From NCBI RefSeq assembly GCF_036032445.1, contig NZ_CP107932.1, positions 436,501-500,500 of the forward strand: 64,000 bases of DNA, written 5' to 3'. Shown in pieces: positions 25,648 to 35,108 of this stretch. The DNA comes from Nocardia sp. NBC_00416. GTDB taxonomy: Bacteria > Actinomycetota > Actinomycetes > Mycobacteriales > Mycobacteriaceae. Each line of letters opens with the position of its first letter. Positions within the stretch are counted from its first letter, which is position 1. Under the pieces are notes generated by a model that had not been told where the DNA came from, did not search any database, and saw nothing but the letters and a program-made list of their open reading frames with translations. A program made the position numbers and the translations under genes.

Positions 25648-26850
25648 ATGACCACCACCGAACAGCAGTCCGTGGATGCACCCAGCGCCGCCGAGTTGGT
25701 CGCCCGGGTCAGAGAACTGACTCCGCTGCTGAAGCGCAATGCCGCGGCCGGCGAACAGGACCGCCGGGTCGTCGAGGAGAGCATTCAGGCCCTGACCGAC
25801 GCCGGACTGTTCAAGGTCGCCGCCCCCAAGCGGTACGGCGGCTACGAGACCTCGATGCGGACCATGCTCGATGTGTCGGCGGCTGTCGCCGAAGCGGACG
25901 GCGGAACAGCCTGGGTGGTGACACTCACCAATGTCATGTCGTGGGTGGTCGGGCTCTTCCCCGAACGCGCCCAGGACGAGGTGTTCGGCGCCGATCCCGA
26001 CGCCAAGGTCTGCGGTGTACTGACCCCGACCGCGGAAACCCGCAAGGTCGACGGCGGCTGGCGCGTAACCGGCAAGTGGTACTACAACTCCGGGTCGCTG
26101 CACGCCACCTGGGCCGGACTGGGCATCCCGATCACCGACGACGAAGGAACCGTCGTCGACCAGGGTATGGCGCTGATCCCGCGCGGCGAGCTGGATCTGG
26201 AGGACACCTGGTTCGTCGCGGGGATGCGGTCCTCGGGCAGCAACTGCATGGTCGCCGACGACGTTTTCGTCCCCGAATACCGCGTGATGCGGGTGCCACC
26301 GGCCATCGGTGGTGACTATCCCACCGAGCACACCGACGAAAGCTTCTACCGGTCCGCGCTGGTGCCGGTGCTGGCCCTGGTGCTGGTCGGCCCACAGTTG
26401 GGCATGGGTAAGGCGGCGCTGGACCTGGTCGTGGACAAGGCTGCGAAGAAGCCGATCTCCTATACCTTCTTCACCGCCCAGAAAGAATCGGTGGGCTTCC
26501 AGTTACAGATCGCCGAAGCCGCCCGGCTGATCGACACCGCGCACCTGATCGCCTACCGTGCTGCCGCCGATATCGACGACGCCGCATCGCGCGGTGACTA
26601 TCCCGACTACCTGACCCGGGCTCGCGTACGGGCGGACACCGGCTACGTCGCCGACTGCATCACCCGTGCCATCGAGATCCTGTTGTCCGCGCACGGGGCC
26701 GGCTCCTTCGCCGAAGTCAACCCACTGCAACGGATCTGGCGCGATTCGGCCACCGCCGCCCGCCACGCCATCGTCGCACCACAGATCAGCTACGAGATCT
26801 ACGGCAAAGCGCTGCTCGACGTCGCCGAACCCATCACCCCGCTGGTCTGA
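25648..26850 (+). CDS. Flavin-dependent monooxygenase, acyl-CoA dehydrogenase fold
   Basis: 400 residues with AGGAGAA before the ATG. The acyl-CoA-dehydrogenase-like fold is visible: N-terminal helices (GLFKVAAPKRYGGYE), the middle beta-barrel (WRVTGKWYYNSGS, MRSSGSNCMVADDVFVP) and C-terminal helix bundle ending with AHGAGSFAEVNPLQRIWRD. This matches group D aromatic hydroxylase components such as HsaA, DszC or HpaB-like enzymes rather than true dehydrogenases, since the catalytic Glu region is replaced. With the upstream flavin reductase it probably hydroxylates a phenolic substrate. Confidence 0.85.
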   Translation: MTTTEQQSVDAPSAAELVARVRELTPLLKRNAAAGEQDRRVVEESIQALTDAGLFKVAAPKRYGGYETSMRTMLDVSAAVAEADGGTAWVVTLTNVMSWVVGLFPERAQDEVFGADPDAKVCGVLTPTAETRKVDGGWRVTGKWYYNSGSLHATWAGLGIPITDDEGTVVDQGMALIPRGELDLEDTWFVAGMRSSGSNCMVADDVFVPEYRVMRVPPAIGGDYPTEHTDESFYRSALVPVLALVLVGPQLGMGKAALDLVVDKAAKKPISYTFFTAQKESVGFQLQIAEAARLIDTAHLIAYRAAADIDDAASRGDYPDYLTRARVRADTGYVADCITRAIEILLSAHGAGSFAEVNPLQRIWRDSATAARHAIVAPQISYEIYGKALLDVAEPITPLV

Positions 26851-26967
26851 TCCGGCCGGACGAGACCGCGAGCCGCGGGCGTCGGAGGGGGAGGATCACG
26901 CCACCACACGGTCTTCCGTATGCCGCCTCGTCTCGGGATAACTCGCACGATTCGACAGGAGCCCTAC

Positions 26968-28980
26968 ATGGCCGTCCCCATCTGGACGCCGAACCCCAGA
27001 GATATCGCCACAGCCGATATCTCACGATTCACCGAATTCGTAGCGGCCGAGCACGATGTGCGGTTGGCGACGTATCGGGATCTGCATCGCTGGTCGGTGG
27101 ACAACCTCGGTGAGTTCTGGCAGGCGGTCTGGGATTTCTTCGATATCCGATCCACGACGAACCCCGGCGCGTCGCTGACCGATCCGCGGATGCCCGGAAC
27201 CACGTGGTTCCCGGACGCGCGGATCAATTACGCCGAACACCTGCTGCGCGCACGTGATCCGGACACGGTCGCTGTCGTCGACGCTCGCGAACCCGGCGCG
27301 GCCACCACGTTGGTGACCTGGGGTGAATTGCGCCGGCAGGTCGCAGCGCTGGCGTATACGCTGCGTTCGCACGGTGTCGGGCCCGGTGACCGGGTCGCCG
27401 GGTATCTGCCCAACTGTGCCGAGGCGGTCGTGGCGTTTCTCGCCTCTGCCTCGCTGGGTGCGGTGTGGGCCTGCTGTGGGCAGGACTATGCGGTCCCTGC
27501 CGCGCGGTCGCGGCTCGGGCAACTCGAACCGGTCGCGTTGATCACCGCCGATGGTTACCGGTTCAACGGTGCGGCGCGGGACAAGTCCGTCGACGCGACC
27601 CGTTTACGCGCGTCGCTGCCGAGTGTGCGGGTGGCGATCGCGGTGGACCGCATCGGGTCCGGTATCGCGGCGATGACCCCGTGGTCGGAGGCCACCGCCG
27701 GAGAGCACGAGTTCGAGACGCGACCGGTGCCGTTCGACCATCCGCTATGGGTGGTGTTCTCCTCCGGGACCACTGGTGTCCCGAAAGGTATCGTGCACGG
27801 GCACGGCGGCGTGCTGCTCGAACAGCTGAAAACCAGCGCTCTGCATCTCGATCTCGGTGCGACGGACACGTTCTTCTGGTTCACCACACCGAGCTGGATG
27901 ATGTGGAACAGTCTGGTCGGCGGTCTGCTGACCGGGGCGCGGATCGTCTGCTACGACGGCAGCCCCACCCATCCGGAGGCCGACGCATTGTGGGATCTCG
28001 TGGACCGGTTCGACGTCACTGTGTTCGGCACCAGCCCCGGCTACCTGCTCGGCTGCCGCAAAGATGCTCCCGGCCTGCGCCGCGCCCGGTCGCTGGACGC
28101 GTTGCGCTGCGTCGGGGTTACCGGGGCCACGTTGCCTGCCGCCACCGCCGAATGGCTCGCGCACGAACTGGGTCCGCGGGTGCGCATCGCCTCGACCAGC
28201 GGCGGCACCGACGTCGTCAGCGGATTCGTCGGCGGCGCGCCGACGCTCCCGGTGTACGCCGAGGAGATCCCGGGCCCGTGCCTCGGCGTAGCAGTGGACG
28301 CCTACGACCCCGGCGGCAACTCACTGACGGGGCAGGTCGGCGAGTTGGTCGTCACCGCCCCGATGCCGTCGATGCCATTGCGGTTCTGGAACGACCCCGA
28401 GGGGACGCGCTACCGCGAAACCTATTTCACGATGTTTCCGGGGGTGTGGCGACAGGGTGACTGGATCACCCGCACAGACACCGGCGGTGTGGTGATGCAC
28501 GGCCGTTCCGATTCCACGCTCAACCGGCACGGAGTCCGAATGGGCAGCTCGGATATCTACGACGTCGTGGAAAACCTGCCCGAGATCGCCGAAGCTCTCG
28601 TCCTGGGGGTCGAGGAACCGGGTGGCGGATATTGGATGCCGCTGTTCGTCGTCCCGGCACCCGGTGTCGTCGTCGACGATCGTCTACGGGCCCGCATCAC
28701 CGATGCGATCCGCCGCGATGCCTCACCGCGCCATGTTCCCGACGAGATCATTGCCGCGCCCGGCATACCGCATACGCGCACCGGTAAGAAACTCGAGGTC
28801 CCGCTCAAACGGATCATGCAGGGCGCACAGCCGGGGGATGTGATCGATCCGGCCTCGGTGGACGACCCCGAACTCGTCGACTGGTACGTCCGCCTCGTCA
28901 CCGACCGCGGCAGATCAGGGCCTGCCCCTTCGAATTCCGGCTCCGCCCGGACGACCGAATATGCCCAGGAGACACGATGA
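26968..28980 (+). CDS. Acetoacetate-CoA ligase family acyl-CoA synthetase
   Basis: 670 residues from ATG 26968 after ACAGGAG. An ACAS_N-type N-terminus (DLHRWSVDNLGEFWQAVWDF) precedes an ANL adenylation domain with SSGTTGVPKG at about 265-274, the FWFTTPSWMMWN core, YRETYFTMFPGVWRQGDW and the C-terminal RTGKKLEVPLKR with the adenylation Lys. The whole is closest to acetoacetyl-CoA synthetases. In this cluster the acid substrate may instead be a side chain of the aromatic compound or a ring-cleavage product; this is inference. Its stop overlaps the next start as ATGA. Confidence 0.9.
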   Translation: MAVPIWTPNPRDIATADISRFTEFVAAEHDVRLATYRDLHRWSVDNLGEFWQAVWDFFDIRSTTNPGASLTDPRMPGTTWFPDARINYAEHLLRARDPDTVAVVDAREPGAATTLVTWGELRRQVAALAYTLRSHGVGPGDRVAGYLPNCAEAVVAFLASASLGAVWACCGQDYAVPAARSRLGQLEPVALITADGYRFNGAARDKSVDATRLRASLPSVRVAIAVDRIGSGIAAMTPWSEATAGEHEFETRPVPFDHPLWVVFSSGTTGVPKGIVHGHGGVLLEQLKTSALHLDLGATDTFFWFTTPSWMMWNSLVGGLLTGARIVCYDGSPTHPEADALWDLVDRFDVTVFGTSPGYLLGCRKDAPGLRRARSLDALRCVGVTGATLPAATAEWLAHELGPRVRIASTSGGTDVVSGFVGGAPTLPVYAEEIPGPCLGVAVDAYDPGGNSLTGQVGELVVTAPMPSMPLRFWNDPEGTRYRETYFTMFPGVWRQGDWITRTDTGGVVMHGRSDSTLNRHGVRMGSSDIYDVVENLPEIAEALVLGVEEPGGGYWMPLFVVPAPGVVVDDRLRARITDAIRRDASPRHVPDEIIAAPGIPHTRTGKKLEVPLKRIMQGAQPGDVIDPASVDDPELVDWYVRLVTDRGRSGPAPSNSGSARTTEYAQETR

Positions 28981-29900
28981 GCCTGCATCGACTGACCACG
29001 ATCACTATCGGAGTACCCGACCCCGACACCACCGCCGACTATTACCGCGATTTCGGGCTCACCGAGCTGGGCGGATACCGCTTCGGCACGGTCGACGGCG
29101 GCGAGCAACTCCGTATCGCGCGCACACCACAGCGTAGGTTGCTGAGACTCGGTATCGGCGTGCACGACCCCGACGACCTGGCGCGGATCGGTAGTCAGCT
29201 CGACACGCTGGATATCGCCTACGCCACCGATGACAGCTCGCTGACTGTCCAGGATCCGAACTCGTCGCTGACGGTGGTGATGGAGATCGCCCCCGAGATC
29301 GTGCAGCAGCCCGCGGCGTGGCCGGTCACCAACGGACCCGGACGGCACGATCGCCGCGACGAGCGGGCCGACGGGATCGGCCGGACCGGTCCGGTCCGGC
29401 CCCGCAAACTCGGTCATGTCGTCATCGGCTCGCTCGATCAAGAGGCCAGTCAGCGATTCTTCGCCGAAGGGCTCGGATTCAAGATCAGCGATACCGTCCC
29501 CGGGCTGGCCGCCTTCATGCGCTGCTCCACCGACCACCACAACGTCCTGGTCCAGCAGGCACCGCTGAATTTCCTGCACCACACCGCCTGGGAAGTCGAC
29601 GACGTCGACGAAGTCGGCCGGGGCGCGAGCTCGATGCTCGAAGCCGATCCGGAACGCCACGTATGGGGTTTGGGCCGCCATCACATCGGATCGAACTTCT
29701 TCTGGTACCTCAAAGACCCGGCCGGCAACTTCTCCGAGTACTACAGCGACCTGGACTGCGTCGTCGACGACGCATTGTGGAAACCCGAAGTCGTCGAAGG
29801 TATGAAGGGCCTCTACAACTGGGGTCCGCCACCGCCGCCGTCGTTCCTGGCGCCGGAAGATCTCGCCGCCCTCATGACCGGTTCCCACGCGCCGAACTGA
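28977..29900 (+). CDS. Type I extradiol ring-cleavage dioxygenase (VOC superfamily)
   Basis: 307 residues of two paired VOC modules. The C-terminal module keeps the iron triad: His147 (KLGHVVIG), His201/202 (LHHTAWEV) and Glu254 (FSEYYSD), plus WGLGRHHIGSNFFWYLKDP, which is diagnostic for catechol-type extradiol dioxygenases. It should open a catechol ring next to its hydroxyls using Fe(II) and O2. The N-terminal module lacks metal ligands, as is usual. Translationally coupled to the ligase gene. Confidence 0.88.
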   Translation: MSLHRLTTITIGVPDPDTTADYYRDFGLTELGGYRFGTVDGGEQLRIARTPQRRLLRLGIGVHDPDDLARIGSQLDTLDIAYATDDSSLTVQDPNSSLTVVMEIAPEIVQQPAAWPVTNGPGRHDRRDERADGIGRTGPVRPRKLGHVVIGSLDQEASQRFFAEGLGFKISDTVPGLAAFMRCSTDHHNVLVQQAPLNFLHHTAWEVDDVDEVGRGASSMLEADPERHVWGLGRHHIGSNFFWYLKDPAGNFSEYYSDLDCVVDDALWKPEVVEGMKGLYNWGPPPPPSFLAPEDLAALMTGSHAPN

Positions 29901-29931
29901 CCCGCACACCACCCCCGAAAGCAGGACACTT

Positions 29932-30765
29932 ATGCGAATCAGCAGGATCGACACCCGCTACCACGTGATCGACGGTGACACCGCCGTCGATATCGCGACC
30001 GCGAGCAACGGACGTTTCGCCCCGGACGGTTTCGATATCTACGAACGCTGGGCCGAACTCACCGAATGGGCGAGCACGCTACCCGGCGACGCGTATCGGC
30101 CGTTCGACCCCGACCGGCTCCGAGCGCCGGTGGCGCTCCCGCGTCAGGTGTTCGGGATCGGCCTGAACTATCGTGACCACGCCGCCGAATCGAATCTCGC
30201 CGAACCCGACGCGCCGCTGGTGTTCACCAAGTTCCCGACCTGCATCACCGGCCCCACCGCGACCGTTACCCTGCCGTCGGACCATGTCGACTGGGAGGTC
30301 GAACTGGTCGCCGTGATCGGTAAACGCGCCGACCACGTCGCCGAGGACCGCGGCTGGGACCACATCGCGGGTTTGACCGTGGGACAAGACCTCTCCGAGC
30401 GGAAAGTCCAACTCGCCGGCCCCGCACCTCAGTTCGGGCTCGGCAAGTCGTTTCCCGGATTCGGCCCCACCGGCCCCGCCGTGGTATCGCTCGACGAGAT
30501 CGCCGACCCGGGCAACCTCGAGATCGGCTGCTCCCTCGGTGACGAGGTTCTGCAGAAGGGCAACACCAGCGATCTGATCTTCTCCGTGCCCGAACTGATC
30601 GCCCGGCTCTCCGCGATCTGCCCGCTGCTTCCCGGCGACATCATCTTCACCGGAACCCCCGCCGGCGTCGGCGGCACCCGCACACCACCACGATTCCTGC
30701 CCCGCGGCGCCACCCTCGTCAGCTACGTCGAGGGTCTCGGCGAACTCCGAAACCCGCTGGTCTAG
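29932..30765 (+). CDS. Fumarylacetoacetate hydrolase family enzyme
   Basis: 277 residues. The FAH domain shows GIGLNYRDHAAE, the metal ligands Glu122 and Glu124 (DWEVELVAVIG) and Asp153 (VGQDLSER), and the end motif ITPAG-like IIFTGTPAGVGG. These enzymes split C-C bonds or decarboxylate/hydrate diketo acids. Placed directly after the extradiol dioxygenase, it most likely hydrolyses or isomerises the ring-fission product. 31 bp separate it from the previous gene. Confidence 0.9.
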   Translation: MRISRIDTRYHVIDGDTAVDIATASNGRFAPDGFDIYERWAELTEWASTLPGDAYRPFDPDRLRAPVALPRQVFGIGLNYRDHAAESNLAEPDAPLVFTKFPTCITGPTATVTLPSDHVDWEVELVAVIGKRADHVAEDRGWDHIAGLTVGQDLSERKVQLAGPAPQFGLGKSFPGFGPTGPAVVSLDEIADPGNLEIGCSLGDEVLQKGNTSDLIFSVPELIARLSAICPLLPGDIIFTGTPAGVGGTRTPPRFLPRGATLVSYVEGLGELRNPLV

Positions 30766-30770
30766 TCGGT

Positions 30771-31220
30771 ATGAACGTCGACAACAACAATGCTCGCGGG
30801 GATACGGTTGCCGCCGAGATCGCCGATCGCGAACGCGCGCGGACCGCGGCGTTGACCGCCGGCCGGATCGACGAATTGCCAGCGTTCTACGACGACCGTC
30901 TGATCTACACCCATTCGAACGGCTGGCGTGACGACAAGCAAACATTGCTGGCGCGCTCGACCGTGGGCGGGCTGCGGTACGAGCAGATCGAGCACCGAAT
31001 CGAGCAGGTGCAGTTGGGCGGCGACATCGCAGTGGCAATCGGCACCATGCACGCCACCGTCACCGTCGGCGTCCACACTCACGGTATCGCCTCGCTGACC
31101 TCGACGATTTGGTCACGGTCGACGGCCGGACAGCCATGGGTCATGTTGCTCTTTCACGCCACCCCGCGCCACACAGAAAATCTCGATGACGATGTCGAGC
31201 CGCGACCGGAACCTCGGTGA
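30771..31220 (+). CDS. NTF2-like (DUF4440-type) protein
   Basis: 149 residues. A cone-like fold is suggested by AAEIADRERARTAALTAG and LPAFYDDRLIYTHSNGW at the start and a C-terminal strand set ending WVMLLFHATP. Members of this superfamily bind small ligands and sometimes act as isomerases or dehydratases. It follows the FAH gene by 5 bp and is clearly part of the same operon. A specific reaction cannot be assigned. Confidence 0.75.
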   Translation: MNVDNNNARGDTVAAEIADRERARTAALTAGRIDELPAFYDDRLIYTHSNGWRDDKQTLLARSTVGGLRYEQIEHRIEQVQLGGDIAVAIGTMHATVTVGVHTHGIASLTSTIWSRSTAGQPWVMLLFHATPRHTENLDDDVEPRPEPR

Positions 31221-31266
31221 ACGAGCAGTCCGGCCACCGATCGCATGACCGTGAAGGGCAGGAGCA

Positions 31267-32259
31267 ATGAGCACAGCCGGCGAACCGCTTATCGATGTGC
31301 ACGCGCATTTCGTCACCGACCGCTACGTGACCGCAGCGAGAACTGCCGGGCACGAGCATCCCGACGGGATGCCCGGCTGGCCCACTTGGAAAGTGGGCGA
31401 CCATCTGGCGCTGATGGACGAAGGCGGGATCGACACCGCGATGTTGTCGGTGTCCTCGCCCGGTACGCACTTCGGTGACGACCGGGCCGCCCGCGAGCTT
31501 TCCCGGGGGGTCAACGAGTTCGCTACCGACCTGGTGCGCGAACATCCGCGGCGCTTCGGTCATTTCGCCAACCTGCCGCTGCCGGATGTGGACGGCGCGC
31601 TCCGGGAAATCGCCTATGCCCTCGATGTTCTCGGCAGCGACGGCGTCGCCGTGGAAACCAATGCGAACGGACGGTATCTCGGCGACGTTCTGTTCGAACC
31701 GGTGTGGGCCGAACTCGATCGCCGCCATGCCGTCGTCTTCGTACATCCGACGTCGCCACCGGGGCACGAGGCCGTCTCCTCGGGACGGCCGCGGCCGATG
31801 CTGGAGTTCTTGTTCGATTCCGCCCGCACCGCCGCCGACCTCGTCTTCGCCGGCGTCTTCCTGAGGTATCCCGAAATCTCGTGGGTCTTCACGCACGGCG
31901 GCGGCGCACTGCCGCTACTGGCCGACCGCCTGGAATTGTTCCGCCGGCTCTTCGACGGCGGCAGCCCGGACGACCCGACCGTCCAGGACCAGCTGCGCCG
32001 GCTGTGGTTCGACATGGCCGGCACCCCATTCCCGCGGCAGATCCCGGCCTTGACCGCCGCCGTCGGCACCGACCGCCTGCTGTACGGCAGCGACTACTGC
32101 TGGACCCCCGCACCCGCGACCGCAGGCCAGATAGCCTCGATCGATTCCGCCGAACAACCGCACGGTGACACGTGGCGCGCCCTGACCACCCGAAACGCGC
32201 ACCAGCTCTTCCCTCGTCTGAAGGGCACCGCAGGTGAACGGCAAGCTCACCGTCGATGA
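31267..32259 (+). CDS. ACMSD-type amidohydrolase family protein
   Basis: 330 residues. The metal-binding start IDVHAHF (His12, His14), the central VFVHPTSPPGHE, and the later WVFTHGGGALPLL and LYGSDYCWTP match the amidohydrolase_2 family that contains 2-amino-3-carboxymuconate semialdehyde decarboxylase and related nonoxidative decarboxylases. A zinc decarboxylase or hydrolase acting on a pathway intermediate is the best fit. It starts 46 bp after the NTF2-like gene. Confidence 0.85.
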   Translation: MSTAGEPLIDVHAHFVTDRYVTAARTAGHEHPDGMPGWPTWKVGDHLALMDEGGIDTAMLSVSSPGTHFGDDRAARELSRGVNEFATDLVREHPRRFGHFANLPLPDVDGALREIAYALDVLGSDGVAVETNANGRYLGDVLFEPVWAELDRRHAVVFVHPTSPPGHEAVSSGRPRPMLEFLFDSARTAADLVFAGVFLRYPEISWVFTHGGGALPLLADRLELFRRLFDGGSPDDPTVQDQLRRLWFDMAGTPFPRQIPALTAAVGTDRLLYGSDYCWTPAPATAGQIASIDSAEQPHGDTWRALTTRNAHQLFPRLKGTAGERQAHRR

Positions 32260-32319
32260 CACCGCTGTCAGCGGACGCGAGTTGGGCTCACACGTCAATG
32301 CACCAGAGGAGACTCGGCC

Positions 32320-33372
32320 ATGAGAATGCCCAGTCCACGTCTGCGCCGGGCGTCGGTGACGGCCGTAGCGACGATCGCAGCTGTCACGATGGCGGTCACC
32401 GGATGTGCAAGCTCCGCGGGCGACGAGGCAGTCGCGTCGCCGACCGGTGGCTCGGCGCCGGACCTGTCCCCGGTCTACGACGGGTCTTCGAAGTTCGTCA
32501 CCCTCGGAACCGGCGCCGGCGGTCTTCCGCAAGTCGATCGCTCGCAGCCGGCGAACCTGCTGGTGACCAAGGACCGCCACATCCTGGTCGATGCAGGTGC
32601 CGGAGCCGTGAACCAGCTCGGGAAGATGAGCATTCCGCCGAGCACGATCGACACCGTGGTCATCAGCCACCTCCACTTCGACCACACCGGCGGGCTGTTT
32701 GCCCTCTTGGGCCTGCGACTACAGGTCCCCGGCCCGGAAGCACTGACGATTTACGGACCGCCCGGCACGAAGGCGATGGTCGACGGGCTCCTCGCCGCCG
32801 TGGCGCCGGCGACCAGGCTGTTCAACGCCAGGAGTCAGGATTTCGCTTCCGGAGGCGAACCCGCCAACGGCGTCTCGGTGGTGGAGATTTCCGACGGCGG
32901 CACCGTGGACATCGGTGCCGCGAAGCTGACTGCCGCACAGAACACCCACTACAGCTTCCCGGAGGGAAGCAGCGAGCTCGTCGAGAACGTGTCGCTCTCG
33001 TACCGCTTCGACCTGCCGGACCGATCGATCGGTTTCACCGGAGATACCGGGCCGAGCGAGAAGATGACGAAGCTGGTCGCGGGAGTCGACCTGCTCGTGA
33101 CGGAGGTGATCGACGCCGACGCGTCCCTGGCTGTTGTCACCGGGCAGCGGCCCGACCTGACCGAAGCCGGGAAGAAGAGTGTGTACCAGCACTTCGTTGA
33201 CGAACATCTGACGCCGGCGGAGATCGGGCGCATAGCCCAAGCCGGAAAGCCCGGCATGGTGATGTTGAGCCACAACGCGCTCAGCGGGGGGAGCGAGGAA
33301 GACGCGATCGCTGCGATCGCACAGTCCTACAGCGGCCCCGTGACCGTGGCGAAAGACCTCGAGGTCTTTTGA
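32320..33372 (+). CDS. Lipoprotein metallo-beta-lactamase-fold hydrolase
   Basis: 350 residues. The N-terminus is a lipoprotein signal with lipobox VTGC (Cys29), so the mature protein should be attached to the outer face of the membrane. The MBL signature HLHFDHTGG (His117, His119, Asp121, His122) and a downstream GFTGDTGPSEKM and LSHNALSGG supply the metal ligands. Such enzymes hydrolyse esters, lactones or thioesters. An extracytoplasmic location sets it apart from the rest of the cluster and suggests it prepares the substrate before uptake. This last point is inference. Confidence 0.85.
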   Translation: MRMPSPRLRRASVTAVATIAAVTMAVTGCASSAGDEAVASPTGGSAPDLSPVYDGSSKFVTLGTGAGGLPQVDRSQPANLLVTKDRHILVDAGAGAVNQLGKMSIPPSTIDTVVISHLHFDHTGGLFALLGLRLQVPGPEALTIYGPPGTKAMVDGLLAAVAPATRLFNARSQDFASGGEPANGVSVVEISDGGTVDIGAAKLTAAQNTHYSFPEGSSELVENVSLSYRFDLPDRSIGFTGDTGPSEKMTKLVAGVDLLVTEVIDADASLAVVTGQRPDLTEAGKKSVYQHFVDEHLTPAEIGRIAQAGKPGMVMLSHNALSGGSEEDAIAAIAQSYSGPVTVAKDLEVF

Positions 33373-33557
33373 CCGCGTCTGGGTCCGGTGCCACCCTCAC
33401 CGAAGCCGCCGCACTGACCGGAAGCCCTAAGCTGCCCCTGTCTGCGGCGTACGTCGACCGAGCTGGTCCCGACCGCGAAAGCCCAATTCGACTGGGCTGC
33501 AAAGAAACCGACCTTGTTGCGCCGACCGTGACCGCTATGACCCCGAGGAAGTGAGTT

Positions 33558-34652
33558 ATGACCACGACCATCCAGAACGTATATCTCCCGCTGAGCAATA
33601 CTCCGAACCAGGCCTTCGATGTTCGCTTCGCAGACACGATCGAGGCGGTGGCGCCCGCGGGAACAGATCGGCGCGCCGGGGAAGTGATCGACGGCGAAGG
33701 GCGATTTCTGCTGCCGGGACTCATCGACACCCACGTCCACCTCGGCAGCCGCGACACCCTGCAGGCGGCGGCGCGTGCCGGGGTGACCACCATGGTCGAC
33801 CTCGGCACCCATCCTGACCAGCTCATCGATCAGCTTCGCGCCGAGGCGGGCGTCGCGAACTTCCTCAGCGCCGGAACGGCGGCTTCGGCGCCCGGCAGCA
33901 CCCAGATCGCCTTGATGGGCTTTCCTGCCGAAGGTGCAGTGACCGGACCCGGCGACGCCGAGCGTTATCTCGCTTGGCGCACCGCCGGCGGGGCCGACCT
34001 GATCAAGATCATCGTCGAGGACCCGGCCGCGACGGAGGTTCCTGCGCTCGGGGTGGAGACCATTCGAGCGTTGGTCGAGGGCGCCCACGCGCGTGGACTG
34101 GTGACCGTCGCGCACGTCGTCACCGCGGCAGCATTCGAACGTGGGCTCGACGCCGGAGTGGACATCCTCACCCACGCTCCGCTCGACCGTCCACTGCCCG
34201 ATGACACCGTCCAACGCCTCCTGGAGTCCGGAACCGTCGTCTCCCCGACGCTGGTGATGATGCGCGTGATGGCTCACGCGCGTCTGGGTGACCGCGCCGA
34301 AGCCGCGATCGAGAACGCCACCGAAAGCGTCCGCAAGCTGCTGCAGGCGGGAGTCGCGGTGATCGCCGGCACCGACGCGAACGAGACTCCGTTCGCCCCT
34401 GTCGCGCATGGCAGTTCACTGCACGACGAGCTGAGCTTTCTCCAGGCTGCGGGGATGACCGCGACCGAGGCGCTCCGGGCTGCCACATCGCATGCTGCTT
34501 CGGCTGTTCGTCTCGGCGATCGTGGCGCGCTCGATGTCGGGCAGCGCGCCGATCTCATGCTCCTCGACGCCGACCCTACCGCCGATCTCGCCGCGGCCCG
34601 GATCCCGAACCAGATCTGGATCGGCGGGTCCGCGGTCGCTCGAGCCGACTGA
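33558..34652 (+). CDS. Amidohydrolase (imidazolonepropionase-like)
   Basis: 364 residues with GAGGAAG before the ATG. The metal-dependent hydrolase frame is clear: LLPGLIDTHVHLG (His59, His61), DLIKIIVEDP with a likely bridging Lys, VAHVVTAAAFE, DILTHAP, IAGTDANETP, and the typical C-terminal LGDRGALDVGQRADLMLLDADP. Cytoplasmic. The last residues PNQIWIGGSAVARA recur as a relic at 38481-38535. The substrate is unknown; it may be the last gene of the catabolic cluster or a separate transcript. Confidence 0.85.
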   Translation: MTTTIQNVYLPLSNTPNQAFDVRFADTIEAVAPAGTDRRAGEVIDGEGRFLLPGLIDTHVHLGSRDTLQAAARAGVTTMVDLGTHPDQLIDQLRAEAGVANFLSAGTAASAPGSTQIALMGFPAEGAVTGPGDAERYLAWRTAGGADLIKIIVEDPAATEVPALGVETIRALVEGAHARGLVTVAHVVTAAAFERGLDAGVDILTHAPLDRPLPDDTVQRLLESGTVVSPTLVMMRVMAHARLGDRAEAAIENATESVRKLLQAGVAVIAGTDANETPFAPVAHGSSLHDELSFLQAAGMTATEALRAATSHAASAVRLGDRGALDVGQRADLMLLDADPTADLAAARIPNQIWIGGSAVARAD

Positions 34653-34682
34653 ACACCGATTCGCCACTTCGATGCGGCGCCG

Positions 34683-35078
34683 CTACCGTTCATTGTTCCC
34701 TCGGGACCAGCTCGGGTCCGGGTTGTTCACTGTTCTTCCGTGCGGCGGGTCGCGGCGCTGTGCGCGCAAGACAGCGGCCGGAGGGGTTCGCCGCAGCCGA
34801 CCGTCGGCGCGGAAGGCGACCTTACCGGCGGCGGTGGGACCGGGCCATCCGAACCCCGCCACGAAGCCGCGCTTCTTCAGCCAGGTGTAATGCGGTCCGT
34901 CGGCGTAGAAGACGTGGGCGCCCTCATGTGCGACATAGGGTGCGGCTGTAGCCCGGCTGCGGCCGCCGAGGGTCTGGTGGGCTTCGTGTAGGTGCACCGG
35001 TATACCGGCCTCGGCGCAGGCGATGGCTGCGGTGAGACCGGCGATTCCGCCGCCGATCAGGGTGATTCGGGTATGCAT
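34683..35078 (-). CDS. N-terminal fragment of an FAD-dependent oxidoreductase
   Basis: 131 residues. It starts with the FAD-binding GxGxxG (ITLIGGGIAGLTAAIACAEAG) and continues to HVFYADGPHYTWLKKRGF, typical for protoporphyrinogen/carotenoid-type or crtI-like flavoproteins, which are normally over 400 residues. Only the first ~100 residues look native; the tail (RDPPHGRTVNNPDPSW) ends the frame. So it is probably a truncated gene. It follows the ECF sigma gene by 30 bp on the same strand, and ECF41 factors usually sit beside an oxidoreductase gene like this. Confidence 0.7.
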   Translation of the reverse strand: MHTRITLIGGGIAGLTAAIACAEAGIPVHLHEAHQTLGGRSRATAAPYVAHEGAHVFYADGPHYTWLKKRGFVAGFGWPGPTAAGKVAFRADGRLRRTPPAAVLRAQRRDPPHGRTVNNPDPSWSRGNNER

Positions 35079-35108
35079 CGGGGGCTCCTCCCTGGAGATG
35101 GGCGCAAG

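Noticed and set aside
28557..29954. 465-codon minus-strand frame
   Set aside because: Antisense of the ligase and dioxygenase genes, which have clear motifs and coupled starts.
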